A DNA stretch of 64,000 nucleotides from Dentipellis sp. KUC8613 (taxonomy: Eukaryota > Basidiomycota > Agaricomycetes > Russulales > Hericiaceae). Position 1 is the first letter of the stretch, and the number at the start of each line of letters is the position of its first letter. Position numbers and translations under genes: made by a program. The DNA lies in assembly GCA_002286715.1 (NCBI GenBank), contig NSJX01000007.1, positions 251,863 through 315,862 on the forward strand. Reading direction: 5' to 3'. Under the pieces are notes generated by a model, which ran no database searches, was not told the origin of the DNA, and saw nothing but the letters and a program-made list of their open reading frames with translations. This document shows, piece after piece, positions 1 to 11,745 of the stretch.

Positions 1-105
1 ATTTGCGTGGCGAGTGTGAGGAGGGGCTGGATTGTCGGTTCGTGCATCCGGGAGGTGGGTTGTTTGGTTTTCTTTTTGTGTATCGGCGACCGACGCTGAC
101 TTTAT

Positions 106-580
106 ATGGCTTGGGCAGAGGAGAACCCGGCGCTGCTTGTCGACAGCTTGTCCATTGAAGCCGAGGAACAGACTCCTCGAGATATCGTGCCCCCCGCGCC
201 CCAAGAAATGCCTGAGGACAGTGTGAAGCCCGCAGCCGTAGCCCCGCTGAGGATCACGATCCCCGCGCCTGAGAAATACCTCCCGGACGTGTCGCCGACG
301 CTATTCCAGCGCGCCGAACAGGTCGAGGATGAATACTCCGTTACAGACAAGTCGAGCGGCACGTTCCCTGAACGTCCGCATTCGACGCCGCCGTGCCTCT
401 CGAGGCGTCATTCCAAGGTAGTTCAATGTCTTTCCTGTAGAGTGACGTTTACTGAACGCGTTTATGCAGTCCGCATCCAATGCACCTGCGCTTCACTAAT
501 GGCTGAGGCTCTCCTTTCCAACGTCTACTCTCGCGTACCTCCATCCCATGCCTGCACGACGTCATCAGCATCTTGAGCAC
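106..580 (+). CDS. possible 3' part of an unidentified gene cut by the window edge
   Basis: An open frame from about 106 is rich in Glu, Pro and Ala (for example EENPALLVDSLSIEAEEQ). It looks like a low-complexity, disordered protein stretch rather than a folded domain. A good acceptor (gggcag, ending at 118) and a donor/acceptor pair near 418-470 suggest internal exons, so the start shown is arbitrary and the true gene probably begins left of the window. No family is recognised. It could also be a chance open frame in GC-rich DNA. Confidence 0.25.
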
Positions 581-1975
581 CGGCTCAAGCACGTATACCA
601 CCTTCGCCTTCGCACCCGACTCCACTTGTACCACTCGCCTCACTTTGCCCACTTGACTCACTTGTTCCACTAACCTCTGACCCTGCCCAGCTATTGAGCC
701 GTTCCTTCCGTTCCATTTTCTATCACGCATCACACGATCCTTCCCTGCGTCTCGGCTACCCTCTTCCCTGTTGCATCTTCCTTCCTGTCCTCATGCAGGC
801 GACCTGTACTTCATCCTCACTCCCACGGCGGCGCGCCAGTGAGGTGTATTTGTGACTTTTAGCATTGTCATTGCATTTTGTATCTTCTACCACAAACACG
901 AACACAAAACATAATAAACTTTTTCTTTACCCTTGCCAGTATTAATAGCTGCGAAACAGAAGTCGTTTCAGCGAGCGGTCCGCGGAGCGCTGACTGTCAT
1001 CGTTCGTGGTACCGCGGTACTACATGTAGCTGTAGGATCTTGTGGTTATGCTCCGAGGCGCCTGTACCAACTGATGTCCCCAGCAGCCACAATGAACGGG
1101 CGCAAGCTGCTATGGACACGTGAATGCGAGCCGAACAGTCGCGATGACACTGCGCTGGACACGTGGGTCGTAGCACGGAACCGCTTCCGCTCTGACCGCA
1201 TAAGTCAGTATGATTCAATGATACGCACGTCTATGGCGTGTATGTACCTAGGCTCTCACTGCCCAGGCTTCGGCTTGAACAAGAAGTAGACTCCCACTGA
1301 CAGAGATGCCTTCGGTAGATGAAACGCCAATCGCTATAAAAAGCCCGTAGAGGGCATAAGTAGTGAGTAGCAGTCCAGGCTTCATCAGAGGCCAAAGGCT
1401 CCGACGTTGACGATCCAGAAAGCAATTCCAGGTTGGACGACGTGAGTGTATTCGGCGAAACAGGTGGCGTGGCAGCTCGGCATTTGTGACGTCCTTGGCC
1501 TGCTGGCTGCCAGTGGCTGCGGAAGACTGCGGTGTTATATGGTTCTGCAACGAGCATGTCGAAAGAAGCCAAGGAACCGAAGAGGGCAGGGAAGCGCGAT
1601 GTGACATAGCCAGCAAACACAGCACATTAGTACCTTCAGCTGTAGTACTGAAAATATACTGTTGTGCCAAGCAGCAAGCAGACGACGTTCAGGACCCAAG
1701 AGGAGTCAATTCCGACAAGCTCGTGGGGGAAGAAGAATGATAAGAGCAACCCGAAAGGAGCCGAAGGAAGGGGGAGTCTGGCCGGTTCTGGGGTTGTTAT
1801 CAGATAAGATGGGGTAAAGGGTGCATGATGTGATTTTGCCGAAAAGAGAAATCTGTCGCCATCCTCCCTCAGGACTGCTCGCCCTGCTACATAAGCCTAC
1901 CCCCGCCCCAGGCCCTTTCTGCTCCCCCCATCGTCTCCAGGCTCTCTCCAGAGACCCTCCATTCCATTCCCAACC
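581..1975. other. intergenic stretch, nothing firmly identified
   Basis: No recognisable gene. Minus-strand frames between about 1740 and 1250 contain hydrophobic runs (ELVGIDSSWVLNVVCLLLG; LLLTTYALYGLFIAIGV) that could belong to a small membrane protein, but I could not join them into a model with a start codon. The last 200 bases are C-rich and form the promoter of the heme oxygenase gene at 1976. Confidence 0.4.
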
Positions 1976-3132
1976 ATGACCGCCACGACCGCCGACCTCG
2001 ACCTCGAGCTCCCCGTCGCAACCCTCCTGCGCACCGGCACCGCTGCCGCCCACACGAGCGCAGAGACCAGCCAGGGTGCGGGCTGGCTCACGCGAGGCGA
2101 GCTTGACAAGGAAGAATACGTCCGCTTCCTCATCATGCTCTACCACGTTTACCAGTGCGTCCTTTCTCCGCATATGGCGCCTCGCAGCCGGACTCACCTT
2201 CGCATCCCAGTACGCTCGAGCAGGCCCTCGACCAGCACGCGTCGCACCCCGTGCTGAGCCCCATCTACAACCCGACCCTCCTCGCGAGGACCGCCCCGCT
2301 CTACTCCGACATCTCCTACCTCCTCGACACGCCCCCGGCCGCGCTCCCGGAGCACCCGCTCTTCAGCGAGCTGCAGACCTCGCCGCACCCCGCGCTCGCA
2401 GAGTACACCGCGCGCCTGCGCACACTCGCAGCCGCGCCGAACCCGGCGCCGCTGCTCGCGCACGCGTACGTGCGCTATCTCGGCGATCTGTCGGGCGGGC
2501 AGGTCATCAGGCGGCGCGTGGCCAAGGCGTACGGGCTCGAGGACGAGGGCGGCGAGGGCGTGCGGTTCTACCAGTTCGACAAGCTCGGCGGCGGCGGCGA
2601 GGCAGGGCTCGGCGACATGCGCAAGATCAAGGACTGGTATCGCGACGGCATGAACAGTGGCGTTGCCGATGACAAAGATCTGAAAGGTCAGTGACCGTTT
2701 TGTGCGTTCTCACGCGGACGCACCTATATTGACGACGGCCTGGTAACGCGTTGTGCAGTCACCATCCTCGCTGAAGCCAACAAGGCGTTCGAGCTGAACA
2801 ACGGCCTCTTCGCCTCGCTCAAGGCTCCTTCGTCCCCACCCTCGTCGCCCCCATCGCCGTCACCCGCGGAGCCGATCAGCACTACCACCCCACAGCAGTC
2901 TACACACGCACCAATGGAGTACGAGAAGGACGACAAGAAGAAGTCCGAGTACCCCATCCAGGTCCCGAGCACGCAGCAGGACAGCAACCTCATCTCGGTG
3001 TCGAGCGTCGCCGCGTTCATCATCGCCATGGGCCTCGCGCACTTCGTGCTCGTCATCGGCGGGTTCACGGGTGCCAAGGGCTGGGAGAAGCTCGAGGCCG
3101 TCCAGCGCTGGTTCGAGGGGCTCGTGCAGTGA
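1976..3132 (+). CDS. heme oxygenase with C-terminal membrane anchor
   Basis: Oxidative cleavage of heme to biliverdin, CO and iron, probably on the ER surface. Three exons (1976-2154, 2211-2686, 2759-3132) encode 342 residues. The proximal heme ligand is His26 in AAAHTSAE. Exon 2 carries the family signature YLGDLSGGQ, which lines the distal heme pocket. After the catalytic domain comes a Ser/Pro-rich linker (SSPPSSPPSPSP) and a hydrophobic helix (VAAFIIAMGLAHFVLVIGG) followed by a short tail, so it is tail-anchored like yeast Hmx1 and animal HO. The length suits a fungal heme oxygenase with an added linker. Both introns (56 and 72 nt) have GT-AG ends and the joined phase is continuous. GC content is very high in exon 2. 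Confidence 0.92.
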
Positions 3133-4079
3133 GAAGGTGGGAGTTGGGAGTCAGGAGAGCCGCTGCGACGCGCTGCGCTCGCGGGTCGCGGGACGCGGGG
3201 ATTTCTAGTTTCCATTGGTTTCAATTTGGAGCCAGCGCCGCACGTGGCATGCACCCACCGCTGGGCGGCTCGGTACCACATCCTCAGGCTCCTGCACACA
3301 TCACACACTAACTGGATACATGCATCGACTGCGAACTGCCCACCATTCACCATTCATCACGACCTCTCACGCTTTTCTTATTTTTCTTTTCCGTCGCTTT
3401 TATTTTTGGTGTACGTTTGCTGCGCGCTGTACATTTGTACTTAATATCTGCTATGGGTGGCATAGATCTAATTTCCATTCCATTAAACTCCGAGGTCCTG
3501 AACAGTGAGTATATCGGTAGAGCTACCGACTCGTAAATTCAACGGAAGGTAGATGTATGCACTAGATCGAGGTCGAGTGAGCGGACTATGCAGAGAGTGA
3601 CTAGTGACGTGGTGTACAGATTTTGCTTGCGTTCCCAGCGCGCGGAAGATGTAAGGTGTAAGGTGAGTAAGAATCAGTAAGTGGCAGTAAGGGTGAGCAA
3701 GGGAGTCAGAGCCGAGCAGCTCCGTGGAGGCCGAGGGCAGGCGCAGGAGGGAATATGTACCAAGCATTGACACTGATCAGCAATAATTGCGTCGACGGAA
3801 CGCGCGAATCGATGAATGTGAAGGGTATAAAGTGTTCCGCCCGGTGGCAGGTAAGGTATCCAATGAAGCAGCAGCAACGGCAGCAACGGCAGCGCGACAA
3901 CAACAGCGACAACAACGACAACAGCAACAACAGCAGCGAGCAGAGCGTCCATGGCCAAATGCATGCGTGCGCATCAGCAACGTCCGTCTCCACTCCCGTC
4001 TCTCTTCAGCATAGCGCCAGCGAATCGGCAACCAGGTCATGGCACCCGACGCGCTGCGTGCATGAGCGCGAACTCGCGC
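3133..4079. other. intergenic; CAG/CAA-rich low-complexity run
   Basis: Contains the 3' flanks of heme oxygenase and of the minus-strand aspartic protease. A run of imperfect CAG/CAA triplets lies at about 3866-3936 and a TA/AG-rich segment at 3640-3700. No gene is supported; the short open frames there only read through the triplet repeat. Confidence 0.6.
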
Positions 4080-6201
4080 TCATACTCTGTCCATAGGCGA
4101 AGGGGCCCGCGCGAACGGGTCGCCATACGGCGGGGGCGGCGCATGGCCCTGGCCGAGATTCTGCATGGACATCGCGGGCACGGCGTCTCCAAGCGTGTGG
4201 TACGGGCCGCCGCCCTTCACGCCGGCGCCCGCGAGCGCCTCCTGGTGCTTGAGGCGGTTGCGGCGGCGGCGCGTGCAGCAGCCCCAGATGCAGAGCCCGA
4301 AGAGGATGATCACGAACGCGAGGCAGCCGATGAGGATGTACGGCCACTTGCGCAGGATCGCGCCCTCGTCGTGCTGCTTCTTCTCCGCGGCCGTCTGCGG
4401 CGAGTGCGACTGCTGCGACGCGGGCAGGAGCGTCTTCGACGCGGAGCCGGTCGTGTCTTGCCCATTCAGCCGCGCTTGCACAAAGTCGCTGTGAGCGGAG
4501 GTGAGGTCGGTAAGCGGCAGCATCTGCACGAAGGGGTCGGAGGTGTCGGAGGTGCCGGGGACGAAGTTGCCGAAGTCGATAAGCGCGTACGCATTGCGGA
4601 CTGCAAAATAATGTAAGGCCGGTGAATGGATGGTGAACAACAAGAATAGCACGTACGGAAGGCCATGCCCAGGATCACGTCGTATTCACCGAGTAAGCTG
4701 AACGCGGACGTGATGGGTTGGAACTGCATGCTGTGAATAACCCGACCGTCACGAATATAAATTCATGCGTACCGTTCCAACACACATGTTAGTACCGACG
4801 TCGAAGCCAGGGAGCGACATATCGAGCGGATGCATCGGGAACTTCACGCCACCAAATATGAACGTGATGTTGAGCTCCTGGTCGCACGGGATGGTCCAGA
4901 TCTCCATCTTGGTGTTATACACCGCACCCTGCACGCGGCCGTAGATAGCGTCGCTCATCTCACGGGGCACCTGCGGGAACGAGAAGCCGGAGTCGAGCAC
5001 CGCGACGAGCTTCTTGTCTGGTACGCGGGGCACGATGCTGTCGATTTGCATAACCTCGCCGTCAGGCCCGATGACACCGTCCTGGTCCGTCAGGACCGCC
5101 CAGTGCTGGTCAGCATCTGTCAGGGTCGGCACGTCCTTGACCGTGAGCTTCGGCTGCGAAGTGATGTTTTCGAAACCGGGAACCAGTTCGGAGATAGTAA
5201 ATTGGCCGGTGTATGATTCTGTCGGGTCGCCTTGGCGGTCAAGCAGGACAGAAATGTAGTTTTGTGTCGTTTTGTCCTCGCCAAAGATGCGGAATAGAGG
5301 GTTATCGGCGCTGTGGTCGTCAATCTTTTGGTAGATGACGGAGCCAGAGTTGGGTCCGAGACCGATGAGTCCCGAGTACCCTTGAGCTTGGATGTTGGTG
5401 GAGAAGGTAGAGGTATCCGTGACAAGGACTGCGGGGGACGGGTTCAAGGTGAGTTTGAGCGTTTCGGGATGGAACTTACCATAGGCCTGCTTGTCTACGG
5501 TGAAATTATCGAAGCCCAAACTCGCATAGTTGATGCTGCCTGTCAAGTGTGGTCAGTACGTGCACCTCTTCCGAAGCCAGCATGAGGAGACTATAACGCA
5601 TTTGTACTCGACGGTATGTAGTAGTTGACCAGACCAGCGAGCAACAGATAGCGCGTCAAGGTACCCAGGACACCCGGCTATTCGAGTTCAATAGGATATC
5701 CTACGACCAAATGCGTGCGGCGCGTCGGTCGAAGAGATCCAGTCCTGGCGAATGGTGCAGAGGCTTAAACAATGTCAGGACAGAATCAACACACCCTTTG
5801 CCTGGCCGATAGCGTAAGACAGCTGTATAGCCTTCTTTCCAGCATCCTGAGTGTTTGGCACGTTTCCAGCGACCCAGAGATCGGAACTGCCGGACGAAAG
5901 AACAAGTGCGGTTAGCATTGGACGAGCTTCATCAATATGGTCCTCAGAAGCCCCGGACCCCCACGCACCTTCCTGTATCTAAGACCACAGGGAAAGGAGC
6001 TCCTCCGAGGGTAATGTTGCCTATGTACTGGACATTTTGGCTGTTACGTATAGGAATGCCGGCGACCTGCGCTCGGCGATGGAGGGCCTGCGAGCGAGTG
6101 TCGAGGGTGGTTGTCGGGAAGCCTTGGACAGGAACACGGACAGCAAAGGCCGAGTGTATGTCGAGGAGAAGGAGTAGCGAAAGCGGTACGAGAGAGAGCA
6201 T
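4080..6201 (-). CDS. A1-family aspartic protease with C-terminal transmembrane anchor (copy 1)
   Basis: Pepsin-type secreted protease tethered to the cell surface. Six exons (6201-5969, 5886-5795, 5539-5480, 5428-4773, 4723-4657, 4600-4080) give 542 residues. An N-terminal signal peptide (LVPLSLLLLLDIHSAFA) precedes a short propeptide. The first catalytic motif, DTGSSDLWV, is split by intron 1; the second is DSGFSFPQV. The conserved C-terminal pepsin strand reads DVILGMAFLRNAY. A Ser/Thr-rich stretch leads to a membrane helix (ILIGCLAFVIILFGLCIWG) and a short basic, proline-rich cytosolic tail. Intron 2 is long for this locus (255 nt). It sits head to head with a close paralogue at 6715; the two share a 513 bp promoter region. 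Confidence 0.93.
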
Positions 6202-6714
6202 CGGACCGGCTGGGAACGCGAGTAAAGACAGTGGGCGTGACGCCTGCCAGGATGGGGCGGTGAGCCGCGCGCTGGCGAAGGAAAGGGAGGGTGAAGGAGG
6301 GAATGAAAGGAAATGATAGTGGTGTACAGCAGGTCGGAGGTGGTTGTCGAGGCGGACGGAAGGCGTTGCTCGCCGTTACCAGTCTCGTGGCGGTGCCGCG
6401 TATTTCTGGGCATTCTCGCATTACGTTCCTGGCTCTCCAGCGTCTCTCGGCTCCTTGGCCAGCTTGTTGTCTCTTCAAATGCAAGTCACGGAATAGACTG
6501 TATATTTACTGAATAGAACGGTGCATGCAAAGTCTCAGCTCGATGTAGAGGCCAAGAGGCGCGGACAAACAAAGAATGGGTACAACGCGCGCCCTGGCTG
6601 TACCGCCTCGATGCCGAGAGCGTTAATTGTGCACATGCCCGGCAGTCCCCTTATAAAACGTTCATCACTGCCCACCGCCTTATTCTCTTCCTCTTTTTCT
6701 GTTTCCCCCTCCCC
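6202..6714. promoter_or_regulatory. shared promoter of two divergent aspartic protease genes
   Basis: The only DNA between the two divergent start codons. A TATA-like box (TTATAAAA, 6651-6658) lies 57 bp upstream of the plus-strand ATG. I see no comparable box at a similar distance on the minus side. Shared regulatory sites are an inference from the geometry. Confidence 0.55.
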
Positions 6715-8665
6715 ATGTTTCTTTCTCCACATTCTCTTCTCCTCGCCGCCCTCCTCCAATCGGCAAGCCATGTCGCTGCCCTAACTCTCGACATTCGCGG
6801 CGAACGCCGCATGCCAGGAGCGACTGACTTCTCTCGCCGGGCAGACCACTCCGAGGACTTGCAAAACACAAACAACAATGTCGACTATTACACGAACATC
6901 ACACTTGGCGGCCAGTCGTTCTCGGTCTTAATTGATACGGGAAGGTGAGGAAGGAGTAAATCGCGTGGTCGCTAGGGTGTGTAATTGACGCCACTCACCA
7001 CAGCTCCGATTTGTGGGTAGCCGGAAGTGTGCCCAACGCTCAAGACACTGGCAAATCAGCGACTGTAAACTATGCCATTGGCCAAGCCTCAGGTGAGTAT
7101 ACCGTTCTCGAAATTTGCGTTGGTAGAATCTCATCTTTGGCTGCTGCGCAACAGGGCCAATAAAGACCGCCCCTCTCACTTTCCTTGACTACAGTGTATC
7201 AGCTCAGGCCTACAGTCAGTGAATTCTTTTCTTGTCAGCTTTCAGCTATCCATATATTTTGTACCCACAGTTCAAGTCACACCCAGTTCATCCGACCCCC
7301 AAGGCAAGGGCCTCATCGGTCTTGGCCCCAACTCTGGTTCCCACATCCGCGAGACCCTCAACAGCGCAGCAGGCGACAGTGTCATCGATTCGATATTCCG
7401 TCAGGACAAGTCTGCACCCAACTACCTTACCATCCTCCTCTCCCGCGCCTCCGATCCTACAGACAAGTTCCCTGGCCAGATCACCGTCGGTGAGATAGTC
7501 CCGGGTTACGAAAACATCAACAACCAGGCCAAGGTATCCGTAACTCGCCTGTCGTCCAGGAACGCAGGAGACCAGCACTGGCAAGTGTTGTTGGACGAGA
7601 ACGGTATTATTGGACCGGATGGCCAGCCCATCAGCGTCCAGTCCCAGGTCTCGTCTACCTCCAACAAGAAGCAGCTTACGGCGATCTTCGATTCGGGTTT
7701 CACGCTGCCTCAGGTCCCTAAGTGAGTGCGCCACAAGCATTGAGGCATCGCAGTGTGCTGAGTACCATGGATTTGCAGGGCTGTCTCCGATGGCATTTAT
7801 GCACGCATTGAGGGCGCAGAGTTCCAGAACCTGTCTTTGACTGGCCCCATCTGGACAATCCCTTGCGATCAGGAGGTCAATGTCACCTTCAAGATCGGTG
7901 GTGCCTCGTATCCGATCCACCCTCTGGACACCAGCATGGACATGGGCCAGAAGGACAGCAGTGGGAAGAAGGTTTGCATTGGCTCGGTACGTCCAACAAG
8001 GCAAATTACATCATACTCGGTCCTTACCCATCCCCGTACGGCAGTTCCAAACCATTACCTCTGCCGAGGATCCCGACTTCGATATTATCCTGGGCATGGC
8101 ATTCCGTAAGTGACATGCAAGGCTGCGCTCAGCCGCACAGCAAACTCACACTCCGATATCAGTGCGCAATGCCTACATGATGGTCAACTACGGCGACTTT
8201 GTCGACGGCAGCACCTCCAAGACCGACCCGTACGTGCAGCTCCTGTCCATCACCAACGACACCGCGGAAGCACACAGCGACTTCGTAAACGTCCGCCTCG
8301 ATGGCGTCGACAAGACCGGCGAGCAGCGCCTCTCGAACACGCCCGCACCATCGAGCGACCCGACACCAGACAACACGAAGAACGACGACGACAGCCCGAT
8401 CAAGAGCTTCTGGGACAAGCATAAGATGGTCATCATCATCGTCGCGTCCTCCGTCGGCGGCGTCCTGCTTCTCGCGATCCTCGCATGCTGCTGCTGCGGC
8501 CGCAGAAACAAGGGCGCCCGCCCCGCGTTTGTGCCGGCCGGCTTCGGCGGCGCCCGTTCGTACCAGCCGCTGCACGAGCCGGCACCCGCAGGCGAGATGC
8601 ACCAAGTGCAGGGCTACCACCCCACTCCGGGCTCCTCGTATCCCAACCCATGGGAGCGCCGATGA
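6715..8665 (+). CDS. A1-family aspartic protease with C-terminal transmembrane anchor (copy 2)
   Basis: Paralogue of the divergent gene at 6201. Seven exons (6715-6944, 7004-7092, 7155-7214, 7271-7721, 7779-7986, 8045-8105, 8163-8665) give 533 residues. It has a signal peptide (SLLLAALLQSASHVAA), catalytic motifs DTGSSDLWVAG and DSGFTLPQVPK, and shares with its neighbour the stretches GLIGLGPNSGS, WTIPCDQE and ILGMAFLRNAY. A membrane helix (VIIIVASSVGGVLLLAILA) is followed by a CCCCGRR turn that may be palmitoylated and a Gly/Pro-rich tail. Intron positions match copy 1 except for one extra intron right after the second catalytic motif (7722-7778). That difference supports an old duplication with later intron gain or loss. 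Confidence 0.93.
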
Positions 8666-9205
8666 TGTGTGGGAGCGGTTGTGTGCGTCTGATCGGATTC
8701 TAGCATATGGACTACGGAACGTGCCTTTAACGATGTCGGAAGGTTGTTGTTGGTGGATGTTGTTCGCTGTCGCTCTTTTACGTGCTCTGTTTGTTGGTCG
8801 CCGCAATCTCTGGACTATCTATATCCTCACTCACGGACTTGCACCTTACGATCTATGCCTTGTGCTTATACGTACCTAGTACATTACCCGGCGTTCTGCG
8901 TCTCGTGGACCTGCAATTGCTACCTCCTATAACTTACCATTTCTTACCCGCGGACGGTAGTGCTATTGTAGACACCGCGAACGGCAGGGGGCTGCTGTGC
9001 TGCTGCGTATTCAGAACCCGTTTAACTATAGTGCACGGCAACAGGCTGTTCAATAAGTTTCACCGGTTCCGATTATATTTACTTCTCATGGGTTGGTTTT
9101 CGGTGATCTATCATATTGGAAGCGCTTTGCGAGGGTTTCAGTTGCTACATGTTCCCAGTATACATTCCGCGCGTCGTACATAACTATTTCTGTAACCTTG
9201 GTGCT
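8666..9205. other. convergent 3' flanks
   Basis: AT-richer DNA between the ends of the aspartic protease and the short-chain dehydrogenase. It must hold the two opposed transcript ends. No coding or RNA gene signal seen. Confidence 0.6.
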
Positions 9206-10353
9206 CTATTTTGGGACCTGTATCTTCTCGGTGAGGGCGTTCTGATCGATAATTTTCTTCTTCCAGTCTCTTTCGACCTCTCCCAGATCCCAGTTGGAAG
9301 ACACGAACCTGTTGACAGAGTCAGATCGGTGAGACCAGTCCGTCAACTAGAGACAGCAGGTATCCCTCACCTGGAACTCAGCCAGTCGAAACGCCCAGAC
9401 GTCAAGGCAAGCATGGTGCACGCCGGCAGCGCAAGTGTATCATTCAGGGGAATGGACGTCTTCACTCGAAGCGCGCCAGTGGTCTCGATTGCCCCAGGAT
9501 GCAGAGTGAAGCATTTCACCTTCGGATATTCTGCGTGCACGTCATGCGCTCAGTCAGCAGCTGTAAAGCGCCTGAACTGAAGAGATCACGTACCCGCCAC
9601 GATGAACTCTGCGAATCGTCCAAGCGCGTGCTTGCCGATGCTCGCGGCACTCGCAAATGGGAGCACCATGACGCCGGTCAGCGAAGATACGAGGACAACG
9701 CGTCCCTCGGACTTCGTAAGGTGTGGGACGGCATAGCTAGTCATTCCCATTCAAGTCATCAGCAATGTAGCAGGATCCCTGCGCTGCAAAATACTCACTG
9801 GACAACATTATACGCGCCACGGACGGATACTTCGATGACTCTCCACCAGACGTCCGGGTCCTTCTCGCCGAAAGCTGTCGACCAAAAGAAATAATGAGTC
9901 TCAAGTGTCCCCGACGGCCAGGGTGGATACTGACGTTTGTCCCAAGCATCAGACCAGCCTGCGTTAGCTATCACCACATCCAACCTCCCGAATTTCTCGA
10001 CGGTCGCTTCGACGGCTTTGCCGACGGCCGCGGCGTCCGTCACGTCGAGGGCGAACGTGAGCACCTGTGCATCCGGGACAACCTTCAGCAGCGCGTCCTT
10101 GGACTGCTCGAGTGCCTCCTGGCCTCGCGCGGTGAGCGCAAGCAATGCGCCTGCGCGGGCGTATTGCAGGGCGGTCTCCTGGCCGATGCCGCGCGAAGCT
10201 CCGGTGATGAAGACGACTTTGCCTTTGTACGCCTGTGCCTCGCGCAGGGGAGTAGGTTCGATGGCGGGGTAGACACTATGACACCAGTCAAACAACAGAT
10301 GCAGGGAAGATAATCTTTGCCCACTCGTTGCGCCTGATGGTTGGGATGAGCAT
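9206..10353 (-). CDS. short-chain dehydrogenase/reductase (SDR)
   Basis: NAD(P)-dependent oxidoreductase with a Rossmann fold; substrate unknown. Five exons (10353-10325, 10275-9799, 9736-9594, 9530-9371, 9308-9206) give 303 residues. The cofactor motif is VVFITGASRGIGQETA (TGxxxGxG), the NAG motif is VVIANAGWSD, and the catalytic Ser lies in VVLVSSLTGV. The expected YxxxK appears as S-x-GKHAL, with no Tyr at the usual place: ASAASIGKHALGRF. This is an oddity worth checking, because the classical catalytic Tyr seems replaced by Ser. The C-terminus (WDLGEVERDW) is typical of a basidiomycete SDR subgroup. The start was chosen because a 29 nt first exon joins in phase to VYPAIEPTPLREA. Confidence 0.85.
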
Positions 10354-11745
10354 TGCCAGCTCGGCACCTGGTTCAACTTGCGACATATTTGCGATTGTGC
10401 TTAGTTATTCGAAGTGGGGATGATTGTTTGGGATCTTGGCTTGGGAGGCCTCTGTCGACAGGACTGCAGTATTTATACTCTCTGAACTTTCTGAGGACGA
10501 GACAGTCGAGATGGCGCCATCGGCGGCAGGGGTCGGTGTTCCAGAGATACACACCTTACTTGGGCATCGACGAGCACAGTGGTTTGCACATTCTGCAAAA
10601 TGGGCACAGCATAACGCCGGATAGCTTCCTTACATGTCGGGTGGCCACGATTGTGCAAACGCACATCTGCGCGTCCGGGAAGACCCTCGCCACGAGAGCG
10701 AGGTGAGGCGTTAGTCAGAGGCACGAGATCCACATTTGTCCGAAGTGTTGACCGCAAGGGCACGGAGGAGGGTGCGCAATGGGCGTGTATGTCAGTGAGC
10801 GAGGATAGCTTAGTTGGCGTCGGCGACCGTGTTGGTCAGATTGTAATCAGGAAGATCCCTGCTACATGTGCTGGCGGAACCAAAATATAAGAACAATTCC
10901 AGAATTCTCGAGCCCAGTGATGTTCAAGGCCATATCGTCGCATTTCGATGGCCTGGAACCATTATGGCTTGTTGAGAAAATATCAATCTTCGTGACGCTG
11001 AGAGGACGTGCGCATCACTAGGACAAAACGCCCACCAGCTAGTAGAGTGACATAGCTATATAGCCCGAGGTCAGGAAGGATCGACCTGCCACCAAACCAA
11101 AACACGCACCCCAGAAAAACAGCCACACCGGTGCATTGCCTCCTAAGTGCGGCAAGCCTTACCTTGTTGATCCGACTCGAACCACTGTCGAGCAGCCAAC
11201 TTTTGAACGGCCGCGCAGGGTCGAGTATCACTGTCGGACCGCACGAAGGTAGAACGATCGAGCGAATCGTGAAGGAAGGAGGTCGATGGCTCGTAAGAAA
11301 ACAAAAGTTGAACGCCCTAGTGTGCATGCACTGGGAATAGAAGCGGCCAATGAGGCCGCATGTTCAGTCACGGTTATATCATGCCCATTTAGGCAAGAGA
11401 GTTGCCATATAAGGCAGGATCGTAGCGCAAGGCGCCAACACAATTGCCGCTGCGAGGTATTCAATGAGTCGTTGCCAACACTAGTCTCTGGGTGCTTTCA
11501 CCAAAGTAGTTGCCCTCAAGCCAACCTGTTTCTCGCACTACAATGCTCGCCGCGTGTTGTCATCGTCTCCATGAGTCGTCACCAGCTGAGTAAGTTCACG
11601 CAGTCATAGTAGCCCCTCTTCCAGCTCGGCTCCTGGCAAGATCAGTGGTCATGGGACTACCGCGCAGAGCACGGTCTACGTATATATCGCCCTACTTTTG
11701 CCTGTGAGTATCGAATTTCTCGATCCTCGTCGTCATCGAAGAACC
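10354..11745. other. intergenic, no gene identified
   Basis: Two promoter-like sites: a minus-strand TATA-like box (rc of ATTTATA, 10471-10477) about 120 bp upstream of the SDR start, and TATATAT at 11681-11687, 65 bp before the MetE-like ATG. A minus-strand frame around 11320-10990 has hydrophobic stretches but no start or splice pattern I trust. Otherwise nothing seen. Confidence 0.5.
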
